Source: JBHENW01 sp046261875 (GTDB lineage Bacteria > Acidobacteriota > Thermoanaerobaculia > UBA5066 > Gp7-AA6). Taken from it: DNA of 14,619 nucleotides. The stretch is taken from contig JBHENW010000058.1 in NCBI GenBank assembly GCA_046261875.1, positions 1-14,619 of the forward strand, given 5' to 3'. The translations under genes and the position numbers were made by a program. The notes beneath the pieces are model-generated. The model was not told the origin of the DNA. It saw only the letters and a program-made list of their open reading frames with translations, and searched no databases. This document shows, piece by piece, positions 6,271 through 13,370 of this stretch (its first letter is position 1; every line of letters begins with the position of its first letter).

Positions 6271-7328
6271 GCGCCGACGTCGCCGCGCGCCTGGCCGAGT
6301 TCGTCGCGATCGACACCGTCTCGGGACAGGAGGCGCCCCTGGCCGACCGCATCGCCGAGATCTGCGAAGCGGCCGGGACGTCCGCGGATCGGCCCGGACG
6401 CAACGTCGTCGCGTCGCGAGGGGAGGGGCCGCCCTGCCTGCTCCTCAATTCGCACCTGGACACCGTGCCCCCCACGGATGGGTGGACCGCGGATCCCTGG
6501 AAACCGCGCCAGGAGGAGGGCCGCCTGATCGGCCTCGGGGCCAACGACGCCAAGGCCTCGGTGGCTTCCATGCTGGAAGCGTTCCTCACGGCGCCGCTGC
6601 CGTCCGGCCGCGGCCGCCTCATCTTCGCCGCGACCTGCGACGAAGAGACCGGCGGCGAGGGGCTCGAGAAACTCGCGCCGGAGCTCTCTTTCGACGCGGC
6701 GATCGTGGGCGAGCCCAACGACTTCACCGTCGGGATCTCGCAGAAGGGTCTCGTCAAGCTGCGCCTGACCGCGCGGGGGCGCGCCGGCCACGCCGCCCGC
6801 CCGCGCCTGGCCGAGAACGCGATCGTCCGCGCCGCGGAGGATGTCCTGGCCATAGAGACGATGTCCTTTTCGGCCGAAGACCCGTTCCTGGGCAGCCCGA
6901 CGGCCGCGGTGACGGTCGTGCGCGGAGGCGCGAAATCCAACGTGATCCCGGATCGGTGCGAGCTCGTCGTGGACGCGCGCACGGTCCCGGGTTTCGACAA
7001 CGAACGGATGGTCGAAGCGATCCGCGCCGTCGTCTCTTCCGACGTCGAGGTCATCTCCTCGCGGCTCCGGCCGGTTTCCGGCGATCCGGACTGGACGATC
7101 GCCCGGGCGGCCCAGTCGGCGGCGCCCGACCGTCCGGTCACGGGGTTTCCCAGCGTCAGCGATCTGGCGCACCTGGCGGGCTCGCCGGCCATCGTCTTCG
7201 GACCGGGGACGCCGGAGCAGTCGCATCGCGCGGACGAATCCATCTCGATTGCGGCGCTCCTGCAGGCCCCCGAGGTCTACCGGCGGACGATCGCAGCGTT
7301 CTTCGCCCTCGAAGAGTCCCGCACGTGA
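6267..7328 (+). CDS. M20-family N-acyl amino-acid deacylase (ArgE/DapE-like)
   Basis: This is a metal-dependent amidohydrolase of the ArgE/DapE group. Given its neighbours, it probably removes the acyl group from N-acylcitrulline, because the upstream transcarbamylase acts on acylated ornithine. Metal and catalytic motifs are NSHLDTVPP (61-69, H63 and D65), GLGANDAKASVA (89-100, with bridging D94), TCDEETGGEG (123-132, general base E126 and metal ligand E127), VGEPN (147-151, E149) and SHRADESI near the C-terminus. ARGRAGHAARPRLAENA marks the lid/dimerisation domain. GTG 6267 gives 353 residues, with AAAGGG (6254-6259) seven bases upstream. It is the one arginine gene not joined by an overlap: 22 bases follow argB. 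Acetyl and succinyl specificity cannot be separated by eye. The symbol is left blank because argE and dapE are both possible labels. Confidence 0.9.
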   Translation: MSADVAARLAEFVAIDTVSGQEAPLADRIAEICEAAGTSADRPGRNVVASRGEGPPCLLLNSHLDTVPPTDGWTADPWKPRQEEGRLIGLGANDAKASVASMLEAFLTAPLPSGRGRLIFAATCDEETGGEGLEKLAPELSFDAAIVGEPNDFTVGISQKGLVKLRLTARGRAGHAARPRLAENAIVRAAEDVLAIETMSFSAEDPFLGSPTAAVTVVRGGAKSNVIPDRCELVVDARTVPGFDNERMVEAIRAVVSSDVEVISSRLRPVSGDPDWTIARAAQSAAPDRPVTGFPSVSDLAHLAGSPAIVFGPGTPEQSHRADESISIAALLQAPEVYRRTIAAFFALEESRT

Positions 7329-8731
7329 AACGGAACGCCGCAGGCCGCAAGCCGGGGAGGGCGCGCCGCGCACTGTGGGGCGGAGGGTTCCGCGAGGCGC
7401 CCGGAAAAGCGACGAGCCGGCTCTCGGTCTCCCACCCCTTCGACCGCGCGCTCGCGCCGCACGACATCCGCGGGTCGGTCGCCCACGCGCGCGGTCTCTG
7501 GAAAGCGGGCCTGCTGTCGGGCCGCGCGCTCGCCCGCCTCGAAAGAGCATTGCGCACGATCGCGGCCGAGATCGGGTCGGGCCGGTTTCGCTTCACGGAT
7601 CGGGACGAGGACGTCCATTTGAACGTCGAGCGCCGGCAGATCGAGCTGACCGGCGAGGACGGAGCCGCGATCCACGCCGGGCGCTCGCGCAACGACCAGG
7701 TCGCCCTCGACCTGCGGCTCTGGACGGCGGAGGCCATCGACGCCGCGCGGGGAACCCTGCGCGGGCTCGGGCTCGCGCTTCTGGATGGCGCGGACCGTCT
7801 TCTCGACGCCGGGGTCGTCGTGGCGGCGCGGACCCACATGCGCCCGGCGCAGCCGATCCTGCTGGCGCACGCCTTCCATGCCTATGCCGAGATGCTCGTC
7901 CGGGACCGCCAGCGCTTCGCGCAGGCGCGGGAGCGGACGGCCGTCTCGCCGCTCGGCTCCGGGGCGTGCGCCGGCACGACGCTGCCGCTCGACCGCATGG
8001 CGGCGGCCCGGGAGCTCGGCTGGGCGGCGATCAGCGGCAACAGCCTCGACGCGGTCTCGGATCGTGATTTTGTCGTCGAGTTCATCGGCGCGGCCGCGAT
8101 TGCAATGGTTCATCTCTCGAGCCTCGCGGAGGACCTGATCCTGTGGAGCGGAGAGGAGCAGCCCGTGCTCACGCTCGCCGAGGCGACGACGACCGGCTCC
8201 TCGATGATGCCGCAGAAGCGCAATCCCGATCCCCTGGAGCTCGTCCGGGGGAAGACGGGGCGGGTCGCCGGCCATCTCCTGGGAACCGTTGTGACGCTCA
8301 AGGGATTGCCGCTCGCCTACAACCGCGACCTGCAGGAGACGCAGGAGCCGCTCTACGACGCCGCCGAGACCCTCATGCGGTCTCTCGCGGCGGTGACGGA
8401 GGTCGTTCGGGGCGTCGAACCGGTCGCGAAGAGCCGCCGGCCCGCGATCGATCCCTCCGCGCTCGCCACGGACATCGCCGAGGAGCTCGTCCGGCGGGGC
8501 GTGCCCTTCCGGCGGGCGCACGAGCGGGTCGCCGCCTGGTGCGCGGCGTCCCGCGCGGCCGGCCGCGATCTGCGGGAGGTCTCGGGGGAGAAAGATCCTC
8601 GCCTCCGTCCTTTCCTCGAGAAGCTGACACCGGAGAGCGCCGTGGCGCGGCGCGACCTGCCAGGCGGCACCGCCCCCCGGCGTGTTCGGGCCGCGCTGGC
8701 GCGGACCCGGAACGAGCTCTCGAGGAGCTGA
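7325..8731 (+). CDS. argH: Argininosuccinate lyase
   Basis: ArgH splits argininosuccinate into arginine and fumarate, the last step. It belongs to the fumarase/aspartase superfamily and is normally a tetramer. GTG 7325 overlaps the deacylase stop (GTGA) and gives 468 residues, close to the usual 460. Motifs are LWGGGF (17-22, where most ArgHs have LWGGRF), IHAGRSRNDQVALD (116-129), ARTHMRPAQP (168-177, with H171 at the catalytic histidine site), NSLDAVSDRDFVVEF, and the fumarate lyase signature GSSMMPQKRNPD from residue 291, carrying the catalytic serine loop. About 15 basic residues precede the first motif, so an internal start is possible but none is better supported. The frame is open upstream to 6482, which is read-through over the deacylase and not a fusion. 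The DUF72 gene follows after seven bases. Confidence 0.95.
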   Translation: MKRNAAGRKPGRARRALWGGGFREAPGKATSRLSVSHPFDRALAPHDIRGSVAHARGLWKAGLLSGRALARLERALRTIAAEIGSGRFRFTDRDEDVHLNVERRQIELTGEDGAAIHAGRSRNDQVALDLRLWTAEAIDAARGTLRGLGLALLDGADRLLDAGVVVAARTHMRPAQPILLAHAFHAYAEMLVRDRQRFAQARERTAVSPLGSGACAGTTLPLDRMAAARELGWAAISGNSLDAVSDRDFVVEFIGAAAIAMVHLSSLAEDLILWSGEEQPVLTLAEATTTGSSMMPQKRNPDPLELVRGKTGRVAGHLLGTVVTLKGLPLAYNRDLQETQEPLYDAAETLMRSLAAVTEVVRGVEPVAKSRRPAIDPSALATDIAEELVRRGVPFRRAHERVAAWCAASRAAGRDLREVSGEKDPRLRPFLEKLTPESAVARRDLPGGTAPRRVRAALARTRNELSRS

Positions 8732-8738
8732 GCCCCGG

Positions 8739-9437
8739 GTGCGCCTGCTCGTCGGGACCAGCGGGTACAGCTACAGGGAATGGAAGGGGAGCTTCTATCC
8801 CGAAGACCTTCCGGCTTCCCGGATGCTCGCGCACTACGCCACCCGGCTGCCGGCCGTCGAGATCAACAACACCTTCTATCGGATGCCGCGCGCGGAAATG
8901 CTCGCCGGCTGGGCCGAACAAGTGCCCGACGGCTTCCGCTTCGCGCTGAAAGCCTCGCAGCGCATCACCCACCACCGGCGCCTCAAGGATGCGGGGGAGG
9001 CCGTGGACTTCTTCTTCCGCGTGGCGAGCACGCTCGGGGACCGGCTCGGGCCGACCCTCTTTCAGCTCCCGCCCAACTTTCAAAGGGACCTGCCGCGGCT
9101 GGGCGAGTTCCTCGCCATCCTGCCTTCGGGATGCCGGGGGGCCTTCGAGTTCCGGCACGAATCCTGGTTCGACGAAGAGGTCTTCGGGGCTCTGCGTGAG
9201 CGCGGTCTCGCCCTCTGCATCGCGGAGGACGAGAAACTCGCCACACCCCTCGTGGCCACAACCGATTGGGGATACCTGCGGTTGAGACGCCAAGATTATT
9301 CGGAGGCGGACCTGCGAGGCTGGTCGCAGCAGGTGGCCCTGCAACCCTGGACGGAGGCGTACGTTTTCTTCAAGCATGAGGATGAAGCCAGGGGACCCGC
9401 CCTCGCCGAGGCGTTCGGGAAGATTTCCGCAGGCTAA
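8739..9437 (+). CDS. DUF72 (YecE-like) family protein
   Basis: DUF72 proteins have a TIM-barrel-like fold and no established reaction. The 232-residue product begins VRLLVGTSGYSYREWKGSFYP (1-21), the standard family opening, followed by VEINNTFYRMP (40-50), FRFALKASQRITH (66-78), LGPTLFQLPPNF (103-114), AFEFRHESWF (135-144) and YVFFKHEDEARGPALAEAF near the C-terminus. All are conserved DUF72 blocks, and the length fits. GTG 8739 is chosen because the family motif starts immediately. GAGGAG (8722-8727) is eleven bases upstream. Only seven bases separate it from argH, so it probably rides on the arginine transcript, though nothing in the sequence ties it to arginine synthesis. Its TAA stop is followed by the gap before ku. 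Confidence 0.9.
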   Translation: MRLLVGTSGYSYREWKGSFYPEDLPASRMLAHYATRLPAVEINNTFYRMPRAEMLAGWAEQVPDGFRFALKASQRITHHRRLKDAGEAVDFFFRVASTLGDRLGPTLFQLPPNFQRDLPRLGEFLAILPSGCRGAFEFRHESWFDEEVFGALRERGLALCIAEDEKLATPLVATTDWGYLRLRRQDYSEADLRGWSQQVALQPWTEAYVFFKHEDEARGPALAEAFGKISAG

Positions 9438-9472
9438 AACCTTTCTCGGTTACACTTACCGGCTCTGACGCC
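9438..9472 (+). promoter_or_regulatory. ku: Possible ku promoter in a short AT-richer gap
   Basis: The 35 bases between the DUF72 stop and the ku ATG are less GC-rich than the genes around them. TACACT (9451-9456) could be a -10 element, putting transcription start near 9463 with a leader of about ten bases. No -35 match is convincing at the usual distance, and no Shine-Dalgarno sequence precedes ATG 9473. Confidence 0.3.
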
Positions 9473-10348
9473 ATGACCGCGCGCGCTCTGGGGACGGCCA
9501 ACATCTCCTTTGGACTCGTGTCCATCCCGGTCAAGCTGTATTCGGCGGCCAACGCGTCGGGGACGATCTCCTTCAACCTCCTGCACGGCAAGTGCGGCTC
9601 GCGCCTCCGGCAGCAGTACATCTGCACGAAGGAAGACACGATCGTGCCGCGCGAGGAGATGGTGAAGGGCTACGAGTTCTCCAAGGACCAGTACGTCCTC
9701 TTCACGCCGGAGGAGCTGAAGGCCTTCGAGCAGGAGGCGACGCAGACGATCGAGGTCACCGAGTTCGTCCCGATCGACAAGGTCGACCCCGTGTACTACG
9801 ACAAGCCCTATTACCTCGGTCCCGACAAGGGGGGCGCGAAGCCCTACCATCTGCTCGCCGAAGTGATGAAGGAGACCGGCCGCGTCGCGTTGGCGAAGTA
9901 CGCGGCGCGCGGCAAGCAGTACCTCGTGATGCTGCGCCCTTCGGGCGACGGCCTCGTCATGCAACAGCTCCTCTACGCCGACGAGGTCCGGCCGTTCGCG
10001 GAGGTGCCGCTCGATCAGGCCGAAGTGAAGGAAGCGGAGCTCAAGCTCGCGCGGATGCTCGTGCAGGAGAGCTCCTCCGACGCGTTCAAGCCCCAGGAGT
10101 ACGAGGACGACGTCAAGAAGCGGATCCAGGAAGCGCTCGACCGCAAGGTCAAAGGCGGCAACTTCAAGGTCGCGGCTCCGCCCAAGGCGGGCGGCGAGAT
10201 CGTGGACCTGATGGACGCTCTCCGGGCATCCCTCGGGCGCGGCAAGAAGAGCGCGGCCAAGTCGGAGCGCCCGGAGGCGCAGCGCAAGCCCGCGAAGGCG
10301 TCACCGCGCCGCGAGGCCTCCGGCAAGGTCGCCGGGCGCCGCTCCTAG
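9473..10348 (+). CDS. ku: Non-homologous end-joining protein Ku
   Basis: Bacterial Ku is a homodimeric ring that binds double-strand DNA ends and recruits the ligase LigD. The 291-residue product shows the family opening LGTANISFGLVSIPVKLYSA (6-25), then FNLLHGKCGSRLRQQYICTK (34-53), FTPEELKAFEQEATQTIEV (77-95), YYDKPYYLGPDKGGAKPYHLL (108-128), GRVALAKYAARGKQYLVMLRP (136-156) and LKLARMLVQ (190-198). Residues about 254-291 form a Lys/Arg-rich tail, like the tails known to add DNA binding in other bacterial Kus. C41 and C51 are the only cysteines in the region where some Kus have more. The ATG at 9473 starts six residues before the conserved block and lacks an obvious ribosome site. No ligD or polymerase/nuclease partner is in the window. 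Confidence 0.97.
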   Translation: MTARALGTANISFGLVSIPVKLYSAANASGTISFNLLHGKCGSRLRQQYICTKEDTIVPREEMVKGYEFSKDQYVLFTPEELKAFEQEATQTIEVTEFVPIDKVDPVYYDKPYYLGPDKGGAKPYHLLAEVMKETGRVALAKYAARGKQYLVMLRPSGDGLVMQQLLYADEVRPFAEVPLDQAEVKEAELKLARMLVQESSSDAFKPQEYEDDVKKRIQEALDRKVKGGNFKVAAPPKAGGEIVDLMDALRASLGRGKKSAAKSERPEAQRKPAKASPRREASGKVAGRRS

Positions 10349-10354
10349 ACTCCC

Positions 10355-10369
10355 GTCGGGTTCCCCGAC
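10355..10369 (+). terminator. Short hairpin after ku, weak terminator candidate
   Basis: GTCGGG, TTC, CCCGAC forms a perfect six-pair stem with a three-base loop, six bases after the ku stop. No T tract follows directly; the first pyrimidine-rich stretch with Ts starts about 20 bases later. It may help end the ku transcript, or it may be an operator-like dyad for the next gene. Neither role is shown. Confidence 0.35.
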
Positions 10370-10380
10370 CCATCCCCCAC

Positions 10381-10417
10381 CTACCACCTTTCCTCTTTAA
10401 GTCGTACCATCTCTTAC
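10381..10417 (+). promoter_or_regulatory. Possible promoter of the MerR-TPR/glgB/GH57 operon
   Basis: This stretch between the hairpin and GTG 10418 is pyrimidine-rich and clearly poorer in GC than its surroundings. TACCAT (10405-10410) could be a -10 element. Transcription would then begin at or next to the GTG, giving a leaderless mRNA, which agrees with the absence of any Shine-Dalgarno sequence. No good -35 match is visible. Confidence 0.3.
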
Positions 10418-11260
10418 GTGAATGCGGGCTACACCACCCGCGAAGTCGCGAAGATGCTCGGCCTCTCGCCCGGTCAGGTCCGTTCCTCGGTTCGCTCCGG
10501 CTTTTCGACTCCGCATCGGGGATCCCGAGGCGAGATGCGCTTCAGCTTCCAGGACCTCGTCCTGCTCCGTGCCGCCCGGGGCCTCCTCTCCGCGCGCATC
10601 CCGGCCCGCCGGATCCGGCGGGCTCTGACGCGCCTGCGCGAGCAGCTCCCCGAAGGGCGCTCCCTGGCCTCCCTCCACATCAGGGCGGAGGCCGGCGGCG
10701 TGGTTGCGGCGGACGGCGCTGCGCGGTGGCAGCCGGAATCCGGGCAGACCCTCTTCGACTTCGACGCGGAGGACGCCGCGCGCGAGGTCGCGCCGCTCGC
10801 CCGCAAGGCGTTTCGCGACGCGCAGCGGGACGCGGAGGAAGTGACGGCGGAGGAATGGTACGCGCTCGGCTGCCAGCTGGAGACCGGCTCGCCCGAGCAG
10901 GCGCGCGAAGCCTACGAGCGGGCGGTCGCGCTCGACCCGGCGCACGCCGACGCCCGGGTCAACCTCGGACGGCTCCTGCACGAGACCGGAGACGCCGCTT
11001 TGGCGGAGCGCCATTACCGGGCCGCCCTCGACGCCCGTCCGGAGGACACGACGGCCGCCTTCAACCTCGGCGTCGCCCTGGAAGACCTGGGCAAGCCGCG
11101 GTCCGCGCTCGAGGCCTACGAGAAGGCCGTGGCGCTGGACCCCGAGAACGCCGACGCCCATTTCAACGCCGCGAACGTCTGCGAGCGCCTGGGCCGCCCC
11201 TCGGCGGCGCTGCGGCACCTGAAGGTCTATCGCAACCTCGTGCGGGAGCGGTTCTCCTAG
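10418..11260 (+). CDS. MerR-type HTH protein with four TPR repeats
   Basis: The 280-residue product has two parts. Residues 5-57 (YTTREVAKMLGLSPGQVRSS onward, then FSFQDLVLLRAARGLL) match a MerR-like winged-helix DNA-binding domain. Residues 143-278 are four consecutive 34-residue TPR units, at 143-176, 177-210, 211-244 and 245-278, with W/F-x-LG and A-x-x-x-Y-x-x-A-L-x-x-P spacing. The segment 82-115 between them is not recognised. There is no effector-binding or metal-binding domain of classical MerR regulators, so the TPRs probably bind a partner protein. GTG 10418 is the only start that keeps the whole HTH. It has no ribosome site. It lies 22 bases before glgB, suggesting a regulator co-transcribed with glucan genes. 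DNA binding and target are inferred. Confidence 0.88.
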   Translation: MNAGYTTREVAKMLGLSPGQVRSSVRSGFSTPHRGSRGEMRFSFQDLVLLRAARGLLSARIPARRIRRALTRLREQLPEGRSLASLHIRAEAGGVVAADGAARWQPESGQTLFDFDAEDAAREVAPLARKAFRDAQRDAEEVTAEEWYALGCQLETGSPEQAREAYERAVALDPAHADARVNLGRLLHETGDAALAERHYRAALDARPEDTTAAFNLGVALEDLGKPRSALEAYEKAVALDPENADAHFNAANVCERLGRPSAALRHLKVYRNLVRERFS

Positions 11261-11264
11261 GAGA
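11253..11264. promoter_or_regulatory. Perfect 12-base palindrome on the MerR-TPR stop codon
   Basis: TCTCCTAGGAGA is perfectly self-complementary and contains the TAG stop (11258-11260) of the MerR-TPR gene. Flanking GG (11250-11251) and CC (11265-11266) can extend the pairing past one unpaired T. It also contains AGGAGA, the nearest ribosome-binding-like sequence before glgB. It could be an operator, an RNA hairpin in the glgB leader, or chance. Confidence 0.4.
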
Positions 11265-11282
11265 CCGTCCCGCGACGTTGTT

Positions 11283-13370
11283 TTGAAGCCGCCACCCCGC
11301 GAGCCCCGCGACAGGCGTCCCCGCGCACCGAAGGACGCGGGCGGCGCGCCCCTCGTCGCGCGCGCGCGGCTGCGGCCAAACCCCCCGGAGCCCTCCCCGG
11401 CCGGGCGGCCGGCCAGACCCGAGGACTTCTCGCTGCTGACGGAGGAGGACGTCTACCTTTTCAACGAGGGGAGCCACCTGAGTCTTCACGAGAAGCTCGG
11501 GGCCCATCCGGTCACGGTCGCGGAGGCACCCGGGGTGTTCTTCGCCGTCTTCGCTCCGAACGCGTTGCAGGTCTCCGTGGTCGGCGATTTCAATGGCTGG
11601 ACTCCCGACTCCCACTCGCTGCGCCCGCGCGGCTCCTCGGGGATCTGGGAACGGTTCTTTCCGGGGATCCCCGAGGGGAGCGCCTACAAGTACCGGGTCG
11701 TGTCGCGGTACCGCGGATTCTGGATGGACAAGACGGACCCTTTCGGCTCCTACCATGAGGTCGCCCCGCGTACGGCTTCTCGAGTCCACGCAACACGCTA
11801 CGACTGGAAGGACGCGGAGTGGATGGCGGCTCGGGCCTCCGCGAACCCGAACGTTTCGGCCATGTCGGTCTACGAAATGCACCTGGGCTCCTGGCGGCGT
11901 CCCGCCGACGACCCCAGACGCTTCCTGACTTACCGGGAGCTCGCGGAACAGCTCCCCGAGTACGTGGCGGCGATGGGCTTCACGCACGTCGAGCTGCTCC
12001 CCCTGATGGAACATCCCTTCTACGGCTCCTGGGGCTATCAGGTCACCGGCTTCTTCGCCCCCACGAGCCGGTACGGGCCGCCGGAAGATCTCATGGGCCT
12101 GATCGACGCGCTCCACGCGCGCGGGATCGGCGTGATCCTCGACTGGGTGCCGTCGCATTTCCCCTCCGACGCGCACGGGCTGGGATACTTCGACGGAACG
12201 CACCTCTTCGAGCACGCCGATCCGCGGCAGGGATATCACCCGGACTGGCAGAGCCTGATCTTCAACTACGACCGCACGGAGGTGCGGAGCTTCCTGCTCT
12301 CCTCCGCGCTCTTCTGGATCGAGAAGTTCCACGCCGACGGATTGCGCGTGGACGCCGTCGCTTCGATGCTCTATCTCGATTACTCCCGCAAGGCCGGAGA
12401 ATGGATCCCCAACGCTTACGGAGGCCGGGAGAACCTGGGCGCGATCTCCTTTCTGCGCCGACTCAACGACGAGATCCGGGCGCGGCACCCCGGCGTGATC
12501 ACGGTCGCCGAGGAATCGACCTCCTGGCCGATGGTCTCCCGCCCGACCCACGTCGGTGGCCTCGGGTTCCACATGAAGTGGGACATGGGCTGGATGAACG
12601 ACACGCTCGAGTACATGGAGCTCGACCCGATCCACCGCCGGTTCCACCACGACAAGCTGACTTTCCGACGGGTGTACGCGTACTCGGAGAACTTCGTGCT
12701 CCCGCTCTCGCACGACGAGGTCGTCCACTTGAAGAGGGCCCTCGTGACCAAGATGCCGGGGGACGACTGGCAGCGCTTCGCCAACCTGAGGCTCCTCTAC
12801 GGCTACATGTGCGCGCAGCCCGGCAAGAAGCTGCTCTTCATGGGGGGCGAGATCGGCCAGTGGGGAGAGTGGAACCACGACGCCTCGCTCGACTGGGAAG
12901 CGCTCGCGCATCCCTGGCATTCCGGCGTGCAGCGCTGGGTGCGGGACCTCAATCGCCTCTACGCGGCGGAGGGGGCTCTCCACGAGCGCGATTTCGATCC
13001 TTCGGGGTTCGAGTGGATCGATTGCCACGATTACGACCACAGCGTCGTGTCGCTCCTGCGCCGGGGAGACGACCCGGCCGTCTCGATCGTCGCCGTCCTG
13101 AACTTCACTCCCGTGCCGAGGCCGGGCTACCGGATCGGGGTTCCCCACGGCGGGCTCTGGAAGGAGATCGCCAACAGCGACGCCGTCGAGTACGGCGGGA
13201 GCGGGGAGGGCAACCTCGGAGGGGTCGAAGCCGAAGAGCGGCCCGCCCACGGGCGGCCGTTCTCGCTCCCGCTGATGATCCCCCCGCTCGCGGCGGTGTT
13301 CCTGCGAGGGGAAGCGCCGACTCCGGAGGCGAGGCGGCAGCCGGAGGATTCCGGGGAAGCTCCCGCATGA
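11283..13370 (+). CDS. glgB: 1,4-alpha-glucan branching enzyme (GH13)
   Basis: GlgB cuts alpha-1,4 glucan chains and rejoins them as alpha-1,6 branches in glycogen. Domains in order are an Arg/Pro-rich leader (1-45), an E. coli-like opening LLTEEDVYLFNEGSHLSLHE (50-69), a CBM48-type module (FFAVFAPNALQVSVVGDFNG, about 86-105), the GH13 barrel, and a C-terminal beta domain. Catalytic residues are D357 (LRVDAVAS, nucleophile), E410 (VAEEST, acid/base) and D478 (LSHDEVVHL). DWVPSHFPSD is another GH13 block. At 695 residues it is near the usual 730. The start is doubtful: TTG 11283 is the only plausible codon before the conserved part, and AGGAG (11259-11263) is 19 bases away. The next gene overlaps by ATGA, so both are probably translated together. 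Enzyme identity is very secure. Confidence 0.95.
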   Translation: MKPPPREPRDRRPRAPKDAGGAPLVARARLRPNPPEPSPAGRPARPEDFSLLTEEDVYLFNEGSHLSLHEKLGAHPVTVAEAPGVFFAVFAPNALQVSVVGDFNGWTPDSHSLRPRGSSGIWERFFPGIPEGSAYKYRVVSRYRGFWMDKTDPFGSYHEVAPRTASRVHATRYDWKDAEWMAARASANPNVSAMSVYEMHLGSWRRPADDPRRFLTYRELAEQLPEYVAAMGFTHVELLPLMEHPFYGSWGYQVTGFFAPTSRYGPPEDLMGLIDALHARGIGVILDWVPSHFPSDAHGLGYFDGTHLFEHADPRQGYHPDWQSLIFNYDRTEVRSFLLSSALFWIEKFHADGLRVDAVASMLYLDYSRKAGEWIPNAYGGRENLGAISFLRRLNDEIRARHPGVITVAEESTSWPMVSRPTHVGGLGFHMKWDMGWMNDTLEYMELDPIHRRFHHDKLTFRRVYAYSENFVLPLSHDEVVHLKRALVTKMPGDDWQRFANLRLLYGYMCAQPGKKLLFMGGEIGQWGEWNHDASLDWEALAHPWHSGVQRWVRDLNRLYAAEGALHERDFDPSGFEWIDCHDYDHSVVSLLRRGDDPAVSIVAVLNFTPVPRPGYRIGVPHGGLWKEIANSDAVEYGGSGEGNLGGVEAEERPAHGRPFSLPLMIPPLAAVFLRGEAPTPEARRQPEDSGEAPA

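Noticed and set aside
6482..8731. A 749-codon + frame extending argH upstream over the deacylase
   Set aside because: The upstream part is an out-of-frame reading of a gene with all M20 motifs. ArgH similarity begins only after GTG 7325.
10355..10369. A strong intrinsic terminator after ku
   Set aside because: The stem is perfect but only six pairs long and lacks an adjoining T tract, so it is listed only as a weak candidate.
9592..11286. A 564-codon + frame across ku and the MerR-TPR gene
   Set aside because: It is out of frame with two well-supported proteins and shows only low-complexity Arg/Gly/Pro sequence.
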